Shown here one piece after another: positions 1 through 6,862 of a stretch of DNA of 10,280 nucleotides. The translations under genes and the position numbers were made by a program. This DNA is from Pavlovales sp. CCMP2436. Taxonomy: Eukaryota; Haptophyta; Pavlovophyceae; Pavlovales. The number at the start of each line of letters is the position of its first letter. Within the stretch, counting starts at the first letter, position 1. The notes under the pieces were generated by a model. That model saw nothing but the letters and a program-made list of their open reading frames with translations. It did no database searches and was not told where the DNA came from. The stretch spans positions 452,820 to 463,099 of the forward strand of contig MU631325.1 of NCBI GenBank assembly GCA_026770615.1, read 5' to 3'.

Positions 1-240
1 CAGCCCCCCCCCCCCCGCCCCGTCAATACGCGTCACTAAAGACCCACGCACCCTCGGAACATCTGTCCGATTGGGACCCAGACTATCGACGCTCGAAAAA
101 AATGATGGCGTTTTCTACGAGGCTTGACGCGTCCTTTGGGGTTGGGCTTACGCAGTGAGTCAATATTCGATGCTTGTCCGACCGACCGATTTTCAAAATG
201 GATTTTATGTATTCAAAATTGAATTTCTGTATTCATTGGG
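1..240. other. Non-coding stretch with a poly-C tract
   Basis: The only structure seen is a run of 13 C at positions 4-16. The rest is unique-looking sequence. An open frame from 155 runs into the microsatellite at 241 and is not credible as a gene. Confidence 0.4.
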
Positions 241-339
241 TGTGCATGTGTGTGTGTGTGTATGTGGGTGTGCGTGTGGGTGGTTGGGGGTGAGGGTGGG
301 AGTGGGGGGAGCCCGTAGTCTCGGCTACGACTCCCGCCC
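241..339 (+). repeat. (TG)n / G-rich repeat with conserved 25-base tail, copy 1
   Basis: A TG microsatellite (about 243-262) grades into a G-rich stretch with at least four runs of three or more G between 278 and 310, which fits a G-quadruplex pattern. It ends in a tail at 315-339 beginning GTAGTCTCGGCTACGAC. The same three-part order recurs at 9592-9695, where the tail has one mismatch in 25. The tail contains the small inverted repeat GTAG/CTAC around TCTCGG. Tail conservation outside the microsatellite points to a dispersed repeat rather than chance. Its class is unknown. Confidence 0.7.
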
Positions 340-415
340 TGCTCGATCGCTCGATCTCAGCTTCAGTCTTAGACATGTTGCCTCTCGCACACTGCTGAGC
401 CACTAATATCTATTC

Positions 416-556
416 TGCTGGAGCCAGGTCCGGTCACTAGGAAAACAAAAACCGCAATGGTTAAAAACCAGTTTAAAGTTATTCGTAATAAAAAATCGTG
501 CTGGTGAATCCCTTGCCGGCAAGGGATTTACAAAGAACAAGGTCCTGGCTCCAGCA
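416..556. mobile_element. Family A short inverted-repeat element, copy 1 (MITE-like)
   Basis: A 141-bp unit has perfect 13-bp terminal inverted repeats: TGCTGGAGCCAGG at 416-428 and its complement at 544-556. A perfect 22-bp palindrome lies at 507-528, with core CCCTTGCCGGCAAGGG. The same ends, an internal AAAACCAGTTTA motif and an equivalent palindrome occur at 2422-2700, so this is a family. There is no open frame, so it would be non-autonomous. The repeats are direct observation and the MITE classification is inference. Confidence 0.75.
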
Positions 557-679
557 CAGGGTTTTACATTTTCCTGGAACGTAAATATAACTTCCCAGGA
601 ATTCCTAGAGACCCTTCCCGGAAGCAAGCAAATCTACCTGGGAATTCCCATTCCCGGAACCTAAGTGTGTAAAACCCTG
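557..679. mobile_element. Second inverted-repeat unit abutting family A copy 1
   Basis: Perfect 12-bp inverted ends, CAGGGTTTTACA at 557-568 and its complement at 668-679, bound a 123-bp unit. The interior has internally similar segments: TTCCTGGAACGTAA near 570-583 and TTCCCGGAACCTAA near 651-664, plus AGGAATTCC and GGGAATTCC around the EcoRI-like core GAATTC. It starts at the base after family A copy 1 ends. I see only one copy in the window. Confidence 0.55.
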
Positions 680-689
680 CTCCAGCAGA

Positions 690-1115
690 TAGCGAACGTA
701 CCTCTTCAGTGGGGAAGAACGCGGACAGTGTCGCTCTGCGCGCCGCTCGCGCCGCGTCGACGCGCATGACATCACGCGCGGGATTTGGTCTTGAGCCCGA
801 ACGTATCGCCTGTGGAACAACCGTTTTTTTTTTTTACCACGAAAAAGTTAAGTATTCGTATTGTAGCAATAACGAGACGACCGATGCGCTGACCATCCCA
901 TATCATGCCCGTACACCTTCGGGCCGCAATTCGGAGGACGTTGAAAGAAGTATTACTAAGCAATAACGAAAATGGCACATTTTTCTTAACATCTTCTGGT
1001 CGTCGAACACGGACCCATAATCACGGGTGTAGCCCAGCCGCGGTCCGGAACAGACATTGCGGGCCGCAGGCAATAATAGCATAATTTATATTAAGCAAAA
1101 CAGCAGGATTTAAAA
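690..1115. other. Intergenic stretch, no gene seen
   Basis: Mixed composition with CpG-rich patches (about 735-785) and a T run at 824-834. The open frames on both strands are short, lack recognisable motifs and look like chance. I see no RNA gene or repeat. Confidence 0.4.
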
Positions 1116-1121
1116 GTGTAT

Positions 1122-1127
1122 GAGAGA

Positions 1128-1172
<45 letters not shown>

Positions 1173-1318
1173 CGCGCGCGACCGAGCGAGCAAAAGAGAG
1201 AGAGTGCAGGGGTGGAAGTGTGTATGTGTATGTGTATTTGTGAGAGGGGGGGGGTGTATGCGTGTTTATATGTGTGTGTGGGATGGGGGTTGTATGGGGG
1301 GGGGGGAAGGGGGGGGTT
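1122..1318 (+). repeat. Compound microsatellite: (GA)n, (GC)n, TG-rich, then poly-G tracts
   Basis: A near-perfect GA run covers 1122-1168, followed by a GC alternation at 1168-1180. A TG-rich segment (about 1218-1280) follows, then G tracts to about 1317, including runs of eight or more. The G tracts fit a G-quadruplex pattern and the GA run is a polypurine tract. Open frames on both strands here read only Arg-Glu or Ser-Leu repeats and are artefacts of the microsatellite. Unlike the repeats at 241 and 9592, it lacks the GTAGTCTCGG tail. Confidence 0.8.
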
Positions 1319-1833
1319 CAGAAATGACCTTGCATTGTCAGATTTCACTGAACCCACAAACAGCTATTTGTCGATAACAAATAAAAGTTATCATCTTTAA
1401 GACTATTACTTTCTGTCCGAAAAATCAGATCCGGACTAACGGCTCAAAAGCCGCGCGAAGCCGAGGCCCGAAAAAACGCCTCCAGGCTAAGACACAGGAC
1501 TCTTAGAGTTTGGCAGTTCCCGTCACATTCCCATAGCGTTCCTTCACAAGGGAGTTTGAAGATGAAATCATTATAGGGCACTGAATGCGTGAGTCGAGTA
1601 GAACCACGTGAAGTGATAACTTTAGAATGACGTGCGCTGTGCGCAGCTCGCCGAGCCTGCCCCTTTTTACGTGGACGGCTGGTATCTCCTTCCCCCGGCC
1701 ACACGCACCAATTTTTGTGGCGCGGTTGCGATTGCCCGGTCGTAAATTCGGTGCAGCGCTGCGCGCCCTTTTTCGTCTTTTAATTCCAGCGGGTGCGGCG
1801 GCATGGCAGGCATCTGCGGATATTATTAAAATG
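1319..1833. other. Intergenic stretch, no gene seen
   Basis: A minus-strand open frame here extends to 1922 and has Gly-rich and Arg-rich low-complexity sequence with no domain. It overlaps the inverted repeat that follows, and I do not accept it as a gene. No RNA gene or repeat is evident. Confidence 0.4.
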
Positions 1834-1990
1834 AATCCATTTCTTGACCCCCCACCCCCACCATTTCCACCAACCACACACTGATCCCACCCAACCCCAC
1901 CAAAACACCTCGCCACTCCCACTCCAAACTCTATTATTATTATATGGATTTAATTCCCTCACCCCTCTGGGGGGGGTCAAGAATTGGATT
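1834..1990. mobile_element. Inverted-repeat unit with pyrimidine-rich interior
   Basis: The left end 1834-1854 (AATCCATTTCTTGACCCC, continuing in C) is matched in reverse complement by 1968-1990, with one mismatch and two extra bases in the poly-G part. Between them lies a C/A-rich strand (about 1855-1925) almost free of G. GGATTTAATTC also occurs twice directly, at 1946-1956 and 1986-1996. It may be a small MITE or a hairpin-captured microsatellite. No second copy is visible. Confidence 0.5.
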
Positions 1991-1997
1991 TAATTCT

Positions 1998-2421
1998 GGT
2001 TATCGGTGGCTTATGGTCATCGCTCTATCAATTAATGAATACCATCACTATTATTCGAAACAATACTGATTAACAGTGGCTTACGGAAAATTGAGATTAT
2101 ATACATTAAAATGAATGTCAAAAAAGTATGATGCGAGTACGAATGTGTAACAACTCCTGACAGCAGACTAATTCGAATCCGGACTGGGCCGAATCTGGGG
2201 CGACTGCCAAACAGAGGCAGTATTTCGTATTGAGATGCCTGAAGTCTAGCCTAATAGGATTAGCGAATTAATGATCACCTCTGGCGTAGCTCCAGTGGCC
2301 ATCGCTTTGCTGATGGCTGCACGCATGCTCGCGTAAATCGCAGCCTGGTCATTTGAATAAATCCATAATTTATTGATCATATACAAGTCGAAGCTGAGGC
2401 TAAAATGAGCGACGTTCAGAA
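1998..2421. other. AT-richer intergenic stretch, no gene seen
   Basis: No open frame of note on either strand. A tRNA B-box-like string near 2171-2180 lacks an A box, acceptor pairing and anticodon arm at suitable distances. No repeats recognised. Confidence 0.4.
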
Positions 2422-2700
2422 CTGCTGGAGCCAGGTTTCGGTTGCTGGGACATGTAAATAAAAAACCAGTTTACAGTTCACAATTATTCGGAAAAAAAAA
2501 CTTACTAATTAATCCCTCGCCGGCGAGGGATTAACCAAAAACAGAGTATTTCAGATGACGACGAGGGGATGATGACGCTATCCGTGTGCTCGGCAATGGT
2601 CCTAGGCTAACACTGTTGTTGCTGCACCACTGGGAGACTGGGAGACCGTTTACGGGCCCGGACATTTTTTCAGATATTTACACAGTCCTGGCTCCAGCAG
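2422..2700. mobile_element. Family A inverted-repeat element, copy 2, longer form
   Basis: Perfect 14-bp terminal inverted repeats, CTGCTGGAGCCAGG at 2422-2435 and its complement at 2687-2700, bound 279 bp. The left part tracks copy 1 (AAAACCAGTTTA near 2461-2472) and includes a perfect 26-bp palindrome at 2508-2533, with core CCCTCGCCGGCGAGGG. Copy 2 is about 140 bp longer than copy 1. The extra length (about 2550-2686) includes a diverged family C unit. There is no coding capacity and no obvious target-site duplication. Confidence 0.75.
2579..2686 (+). repeat. Family C repeat unit, diverged copy inside family A copy 2
   Basis: Starts CTATCCGTGTGCTCGGCAA and ends CAGATATTTACACAG just before the family A terminal repeat. 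The better-conserved copies at 8189-8302 and 9948-10050 have the same order: ATCCGTGTGCTCTGCAAAGG, a middle GGAGACC, then GATATTTACA at the end. Similarity is clear at both ends and patchy in the middle. It is either part of the original long family A element or an old insertion into it. Confidence 0.5.
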
Positions 2701-3558
2701 GGTGCCAGCTCACCTGGCGTGCGCGCACGGCGGCTAAGAGAAGTATGCGCGCCGCCGCGGGGGCGAGCGCGGCGGCGGCGGCGGCGAGCGGTGTGGAGCC
2801 GTCTTCTAGGCGTGCGCAGGGGTCGGCACCCTCTGAGATAAGAGCCTGTGCACGGGGCGGGAGGGGAGGTGCGGGTGCGTGACGCGGGCTGGGCGAAGAG
2901 AGAGGGCGTTGCGCTCTGGCGAGGCACCCAGCGCAAGCCTAGCGCCCGGACCACGATCCGGCAACGGGAAGATGGCGGCGGGCTCACCTCTGCTCGTGCC
3001 AAGAGACGGACGGGCTGACAGACAAGCCAGCCAGAGCGAGAGCAGACAAAGGCGTGCATGCAATACGGAAGGCGGAGAGGCGGGCAAGGAGGCACGGAGG
3101 CAGGGAGGCAGACAGACTACAGGCAAGCGGGCATGACGGGAGCCTGCACACCTGCACGAGAGACGCATCATTGGCTGCGGCCGCCTGCGTCAGCCTGCGC
3201 GTGAGCATGTCGACCGCAAGCGCGGCAGTCGTGGCAGGCGGAGGCGAAGCCCTGGGCCTGGGCGAAGGCGGTAAGGCGATCTGGAGCGTGGGCTTCCGGT
3301 GCTGCAGCCCATCTCCCTCCTCCACCTTGTCTGCACTCTCCATTCTGTCCGACATGCTGAAAAACATTCTTTCTTCGTGGGGGGGGGAGTTGCTGTGCAC
3401 TGCACCGGCGGTGGCTGGCTCAATCAGTGGGGGGGGGGCAAAGATGAGAAAGATCGTTACATTTAGGAAAGATCTTTTAAAAAAGAGGCGGAGGACGCAG
3501 AAGAGGCTCACGCACACCTCTCCTTGTCCATCGAGGCCTTGCTTCGAGAGCCTCCTAC
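2701..3558 (+). promoter_or_regulatory. GC- and CpG-rich region upstream of the membrane-protein gene (possible promoter/5' UTR)
   Basis: The stretch is markedly richer in GC and CpG than the preceding kilobase. It holds a GCG/GGC repeat (about 2749-2792), a purine-rich segment of GGAGGC-like units (about 3065-3115) and poly-G runs near 3380 and 3430. A TATA-like CTTTTAAAAAAG lies at 3473-3484, about 75 bases before the ATG at 3559. Open frames here, including one from 3054 running past the ATG in another frame, cross the poly-G tracts and are low complexity. A promoter or CpG-island role is inferred from composition and position. A 5' non-coding exon is possible and cannot be placed. Confidence 0.35.
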
Positions 3559-4143
3559 ATGGCGGAGCCGGGCACCCTCGCGGTACGCGTGCGAACCGCC
3601 TACTGGTCAGTCCTCCTGCTGCTGCTCGGCTTCGGGCTGCTCCGCCTCACGCTGTTCGGGAACGCACTCGAGGGGGTCGCACTGCTGGTCGTGACGCTGC
3701 CCGGAGGGCTCGCGCTGCTCGGGCTGGGGGGGCCGATGGTGCGCGCGTTCCACTTGGGCAGTAGCGTGGGCTGGACCGCATACTCGGCGTTCCACGTATA
3801 CAAGTTGGTGCACGATCCGGTTTCGATGGATTGGTTCATCTACGTGGGTTCAGGTGGGTGCGCGGCGCTGGTGCTGATGCTGTGCGCAATTCACTTTGTC
3901 GCAACCGCTGACCTGACGGCTCTACACAGCTGCGTCGGCGCCATCTCCGGCCCCCTCCTGCCGCAGCACGTTGGCGACTCCACGCTTCCCGAGCCTGAGG
4001 CCGGTAGCGAGCCACTTGTGTGGCCTCCAACCAACCCGCACAACACAATGCCTGCATCGCACGTTCAGCGATCTGACTCCGAGGAGCAGTTTGCCGCGTC
4101 CACGCCCGCCGCCGTTTGGCCACCGCCTAGCTATACCGGCTGA
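3559..4143 (+). CDS. Four-helix membrane protein with proline-rich C-terminal tail ending in PPxY
   Basis: This is a complete 194-residue ORF with strong GC bias at third codon positions. I do not recognise the family. Four hydrophobic segments are visible at about residues 15-33, 37-60, 65-84 and 91-116. The first is Leu-rich (SVLLLLLGFGLL), and short loops separate them, as in small tetraspan proteins. No cleavable signal peptide is evident. Residues 130-194 form a hydrophilic tail with WPP twice (155-157 and 187-189), an acidic serine patch RSDSEEQ (171-177) that fits casein kinase 2 sites, and a terminal WPPPSYTG. PPSY (189-192) matches the PPxY motif known to bind WW domains of, for example, NEDD4-type ubiquitin ligases. 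Trafficking or turnover through such a partner is inference. The start is the first in-frame ATG (context ctacATGG), and TGA follows Gly194. An intronless gene is assumed; a missed upstream exon cannot be excluded. Family B copy 1 sits about 300 bases downstream. Confidence 0.72.
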   Translation: MAEPGTLAVRVRTAYWSVLLLLLGFGLLRLTLFGNALEGVALLVVTLPGGLALLGLGGPMVRAFHLGSSVGWTAYSAFHVYKLVHDPVSMDWFIYVGSGGCAALVLMLCAIHFVATADLTALHSCVGAISGPLLPQHVGDSTLPEPEAGSEPLVWPPTNPHNTMPASHVQRSDSEEQFAASTPAAVWPPPSYTG

Positions 4144-4434
4144 CGGCCCACGGCCCGCTACGCAGCCAGCTCCGAGCTCCGATCTAGCTGAGTGGCCGAC
4201 AGGCTGCGGTGAGAATAGCTACGTCCTACTGCCAGTGGCGCCGCGACGGCCTAGGGCAGGCGCTCCGGCCCTTAAGCGGGCCACGACCGCAACGGCATAT
4301 ACAGCTCAGCTAGCATGTATACTTACAACTATTGTGTATTTTAACGTCTCTGGAAAACCCCTCTCGTTATTAGAACGAGGCGGAGCCCTGGCCGCTGGGT
4401 GAGCTGCGCATGAGCGCACGCCATTCTAATGATA
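4144..4434. other. 3' flank of the membrane-protein gene
   Basis: GC-rich at first, becoming AT-richer after about 4300 (tgtattttaac). No AATAAA-type polyadenylation signal is seen. An overlapping open frame in this stretch begins within the upstream gene and has no recognisable features. Confidence 0.35.
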
Positions 4435-4444
4435 GTCAAGGCCG

Positions 4445-4599
4445 CCGGCTCTTAGAAAAGGCGTAACGTACGGGGATTATCCGTGGGCCCCGTGGGGCCC
4501 CGTGGGCCCCCGGGCTATGTGACAAGTTAGTTATATGTTAGTCACATAGGCGCCTCCGGCGGGGCCCCCGGGGGCCCTGCGGGGCTTTCTAAGAGCCGG
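4445..4599. mobile_element. Family B hairpin element, copy 1 (MITE, hAT-like by duplication length)
   Basis: A 155-bp unit with perfect 14-bp terminal inverted repeats: CCGGCTCTTAGAAA at 4445-4458, complement at 4586-4599. Inner arms CTATGTGAC (4515-4523) and its complement (4541-4549) flank a 17-base AT-rich loop, and GGGCCC-type strings flank these, so most of the unit can fold on itself. It differs from the copy at 7889-8043 by four substitutions, all clustered in one 8-base patch (about 4484-4491). GTCAAGG occurs at 4435-4441 and 4600-4606, a probable target-site duplication with about three extra bases at the left end. No coding capacity. Confidence 0.85.
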
Positions 4600-4617
4600 G
4601 TCAAGGGGGGTCGAATT

Positions 4618-4690
4618 TGATATCTGGTTGCGAAACCCAAATTAGTGCGGCCAACCCGGGGAAAATGTACGAAAAGCCCGGTAATACATT
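4618..4690 (+). repeat. Diverged left-end fragment of family E
   Basis: The order AAATTAGTG, GGCCAACCCGGGG, AAAA, AGCCCGGTAA parallels the true left end at 4697-4755 (GAATTAGTGGCC, CCGGGGGG, AAAA, GTCCGGTGAA). It lies just upstream of the full element and in the same orientation, so it is probably an old truncated copy or a decayed tandem duplication of the end. Confidence 0.45.
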
Positions 4691-4696
4691 TCCTCT

Positions 4697-5139
4697 GGGT
4701 CGAAATCCGAATTAGTGGCCAGTCCGGGGGGAAATTGCAAAAAAGTCCGGTGAAAATCCTTTGGAGTAATTCACAAACCGGGTAGGGACAGAGGAGTTAG
4801 ATGCAGATTCGTGAATGGGGCGCCAGATTCGTGAATGGAGCGCCGCCCCATTCACGAATCTGCATCTAACTCCTCTGTGCCCCATCGGGAACCATGAATT
4901 TCTTATCGCTTCCGAGCGCTGAGAATCGGAAATGTTAGTTACCTTTAGCATGTTGTCAACCCCAGATGCACTCGAGAGGCACACGAGGTGGGCTACGACC
5001 GTCGAGAAGGGCGCTATTTGACAACAGCTAATGGTACTTAGCGGGCAGGGGCGAAGAATGTAGACCTTCTACTTCGTCCCGCCCACAACTTTTTCCCCTC
5101 CCCAATGCTGAATCGCGCCACTAATTCGGATTTCGACCC
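4697..5139 (+). mobile_element. Family E element, full copy with 23-bp terminal inverted repeats
   Basis: The 23 bases at 4697-4719 (GGGTCGAAATCCGAATTAG...) are the exact reverse complement of 5117-5139, giving a 443-bp unit. In order it contains the left subterminal CCGGGGGGAAATTGC, a 35-bp-arm hairpin (4788-4878), a conserved GAGCGCTGAGAATCGG and GTTAGTTA segment, and a 31-base block at 4973-5003 (CGAGAGGCACACGAGGTGGG...). That block is nearly invariant in the other two copies. No open frame of significance. Clean terminal repeats and three copies in the window make it a non-autonomous element. The superfamily is unknown, since no convincing target-site duplication is seen. Confidence 0.8.
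4788..4878 (+). repeat. Long perfect hairpin inside family E (35-bp arms)
   Basis: Arms at 4788-4822 and 4844-4878 are exact reverse complements over 35 bases, with a 21-base loop. The loop repeats part of the arm (CAGATTCGTGAATGG), so alternative pairings are possible. The equivalent hairpin in the third E copy (7569-7674) shares the design, with changes in both arms at the same pairs. It could be a transcribed hairpin RNA, a replication structure or simply an old fold-back. Confidence 0.8.
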
Positions 5140-5164
5140 CTCCGCTATTATACGATTAGTAATA

Positions 5165-5424
5165 CCCTTTCGGGAACCATGGCTTTCTTATAGCTTATTC
5201 CGAGCGCTGAGAACATGAGAATCGGAATGGTTAGTTATTATCTTAGCATGTCGGACGTCGACCCAATAGGTACACGAGAGGCACACGAGGTGGGCTCCGA
5301 CCGTCCGACAACAGCTATTGGCACTTAGCGCGCAGGTGCGAACAATGACTACTTCTTTGTTCCGTCCACAGCTTTTCCCCTCCCCAGAGCGGAATAATCG
5401 CGCCACTAATTCGGAGTTCGACCC
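5165..5424 (+). mobile_element. Family E element, copy 2, lacking its left half
   Basis: Begins within the element at the segment TTTCGGGAACCATGG. It continues through GAGCGCTGAGAA and GGTTAGTTA, the 31-base block (5275-5305) and the right terminal repeat (5402-5424; GCCACTAATTCGGAGTTCG..., one mismatch to 5117-5139). The left terminus and the central hairpin are missing. It follows copy 1 in the same orientation after about 25 bases, so the two form a head-to-tail array. Confidence 0.75.
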
Positions 5425-5430
5425 ATTACT

Positions 5431-5508
5431 CATTAGTGGCCTGTCCGGGGGGAAATTGAGAAAAAAAATCCGGTGAAATAATCTTCTGACCGTGGCAACT
5501 CACACGAA
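5431..5508 (+). repeat. Family E left-end fragment without its terminal bases
   Basis: CATTAGTGGCCTGTCCGGGG at 5431-5450, then a GAAATTG, poly-A, ATCCGGTGAAA order and GGCAACTCAC...GAACCG, match the left subterminal region of E copies 1 and 3. The first 12 or so bases of the terminus are absent. It lies six bases after the right end of copy 2. The similarity stops at the G-rich stretch near 5513. Confidence 0.65.
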
Positions 5509-5512
5509 CCGG

Positions 5513-5860
5513 CCGGGGGGGGAGGGGGAAAAGGGCAGTGCCGGTGGGGGTGCGGAGTGGCGGACAGGTGGGGACGTGGACAGCGGGGCTAAGGACGGCC
5601 GCGTAGGCGTCGACATTACGTGTGCTTGCCAGGTTGTTACTCTGTCGTCGCTGGGTGCTCAACGCCCTTAATGCACTTGGTTCGTTCGGCGTGTATGGCA
5701 ATGTGGCTGCTAGGAGCACACCCTGTATGTACCCAGTCGTGTACTCCCAGGTTGCATTTGTTTGCGGCATTTGTTTGAGCTGGGTACCAGAGAAAACAAG
5801 TCAAGTTTTCTTAGGCTCACCAGGATTTTATTTGCGACGTTATCGTCCCTCGGATCCATC
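5513..5860. other. Intergenic stretch, G-rich at its left edge
   Basis: G-rich from 5513 to about 5580 (possible quadruplex pattern). After that there is no gene, repeat or RNA I can support. Open frames in several phases read through but show no domain. Confidence 0.4.
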
Positions 5861-6730
5861 ATGCCCCCCGAGCCCTCGCTGCAGCTCGCCGGTCATGGAT
5901 CGCCAGCCAAGCCTCCCTCGCGCGAGACACCCGTCGGCGCGCTCGCGGCTAGCGACTAGCCTCGCCTCCAGCTTGTGTACCCCGTCGGCGCGCTCGCTGC
6001 TAGCCTCGCCGTCTTGGATAAGCCAGTACCTCCATCATTGACCAGTGGGTACCCGATCGCCGGTGACCCGCTGTGTGCTATCGTGCATCTTGTTGCTGCG
6101 CTAGCCGGCCACATCGCGGTCCTCGCCGAGTCGGCGTTCTCGCCGCTGCTCCGCGGGCTCGCCTTGGCGGCAGGGAGTTTGGGTGCGCGGCCAGCCGCCA
6201 GGGGTGCGAGCGCGGAGCTCGACGTGCCCGCTGAGTCTGAGCCCTCGCTGCTACTCCACGCTCTCACCGGTGATCCGCTCCGCACCATCGCGCAGCTCAT
6301 TGGCGACGCCAACCTCCCGTGCTTCCGGCTCGTGTGCAGGGCCTTCTGCGACCACTCGAGCCCTGCACAGAAGAAGTGCCGCACGGACCTCCTCCGCACG
6401 CGCACGCTCGCGGTGTTTGCGTGGGATAGTATGCCCGGCTTCATCGTGGACTTGCCGACCATGCACCGCCTCGTTGCCTCCGTCGGCCGCGTGGATATCC
6501 TCGAGGAGCTGGTCGACAACCGTGTTATTAAACCCCATCGCGCGGCTGCGAAGCTGGCGGCGGCCGCACGCGCGACCAGCAAGCGTGGTCTGCACCCACC
6601 ATACACCACAAATCCACAGCAGGCCCGTCGCGCACTGATCCCGGACAAGTCCGTCATACACGAAAAACCCCGCGCACAATGTGCTCGTCAGCCAATCGAT
6701 TTAATTGTGCAAATCGACATCCTGAGTTGA
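5861..6730 (+). pseudogene. F-box-like / ankyrin-type protein gene, broken
   Basis: Frame 2 from the ATG at 5861 is GC-rich at third positions but hits TAG at 5957-5959. It is then open to TGA at 6728-6730 with no ATG until 6431, so no intact product is evident. Numbering from codon 5975 as 1, residues 99-124 read GDPLRTIAQLIGDANLPC then FRLVCRAF, an F-box-like pattern. Residues 30-55 (6062-6139) repeat this with the same 26-residue spacing and 9 identities. Residues 146-182 (AVFAWDSMPGF, then DLPTMHRLVASVG and VDILEELVDNR) look like the first helices of an ankyrin repeat. Beyond about residue 190 the pattern becomes Ala-rich and fades, whereas relatives with this layout normally carry several ankyrin repeats. 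F-box proteins usually act as substrate adaptors of SCF ubiquitin ligases, but any such role here is inferred from family resemblance. Alternatives are an unrecognised intron that removes the stop, or initiation elsewhere. Confidence 0.55.
5930..6010 (+). repeat. Short tandem duplication carrying the in-frame stop
   Basis: CCCGTCGGCGCGCTCGC occurs at 5930-5946 and 5981-5997, 51 bases (17 codons) apart, and both copies continue as GCTAGC...CTCGCC. The first copy has about seven extra bases (around GCGACTA) that create the TAG at 5957-5959. The second copy reads through as PVGALAASLAVL. The in-frame spacing keeps the downstream frame. Confidence 0.65.
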
Positions 6731-6862
6731 GCCTCGCCTAGTTCAGGGCAACATTTTGCCGTGCCCATTTCACGTTATTGCTGAGGGGTCTCGATCGCCA
6801 CCGACACCATACTTGACAGCGAGTTGCTAAACCTGGTCAGCAGGTATACATTTGATTAATTA
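6731..6862. other. Short intergenic stretch
   Basis: No gene or repeat recognised. The composition shifts from GC-rich coding-like sequence to AT-richer sequence. Confidence 0.35.

Larger units (their letters stand above)
415..688. mobile_element. Outer bounds of a nested family A inverted-repeat element
   Basis: The 10 bases CTGCTGGAGC at 415-424 are the exact reverse complement of 679-688. Two smaller inverted-repeat elements sit side by side within these bounds: 416-556 and 557-679. The whole may be one element into which a second inserted, or two abutting elements sharing a similar end. I see no target-site duplication on either side (flanks tctatt and atagcg), so the outer boundary is uncertain. 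Confidence 0.45.

Noticed and set aside
1091..1400. Open frames on both strands over the GA/TG repeat
   Set aside because: They encode only Arg-Glu or Ser-Leu repeats and His/Pro runs read from a microsatellite.
2165..2200. tRNA-like B box (attcgaatcc)
   Set aside because: No A box, acceptor stem, anticodon stem or CCA-proximal pairing at suitable distances.
2670..3517. Several long minus-strand frames opposite the GC-rich upstream region
   Set aside because: Long open frames arise easily in CpG-rich DNA. These are Arg/Pro/Ser/Cys-rich low complexity with no recognisable motif.
3054..3764. 236-codon plus-strand frame overlapping the membrane-protein gene
   Set aside because: It crosses poly-G tracts, is Arg/Ala-rich with no domain, and its last third overlaps the better-biased frame from 3559 in another phase.
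4524..4540. GTTAGTTA shared by the family B loop and the family E insertion boundary
   Set aside because: An 8-base AT-rich match is too short to show kinship, and the flanks do not align.
4697..5512. Possible CRISPR-like array because of several direct repeats
   Set aside because: The repeated units are hundreds of bases long with terminal inverted repeats and unequal truncation. There are no short regular repeat-spacer units and no cas genes.
6183..6679. Overlapping frames on both strands of the F-box/ankyrin locus
   Set aside because: Only the frame of 5960-6730 shows domain-like sequence. The others are shadows of GC-rich coding sequence.
5861..6730. Large DNA virus origin, since F-box/ankyrin proteins are common in some giant viruses
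   Set aside because: The surroundings are microsatellites, MITE-like repeats and long non-coding stretches, unlike a gene-dense viral genome. A nuclear host gene family explains it more simply.
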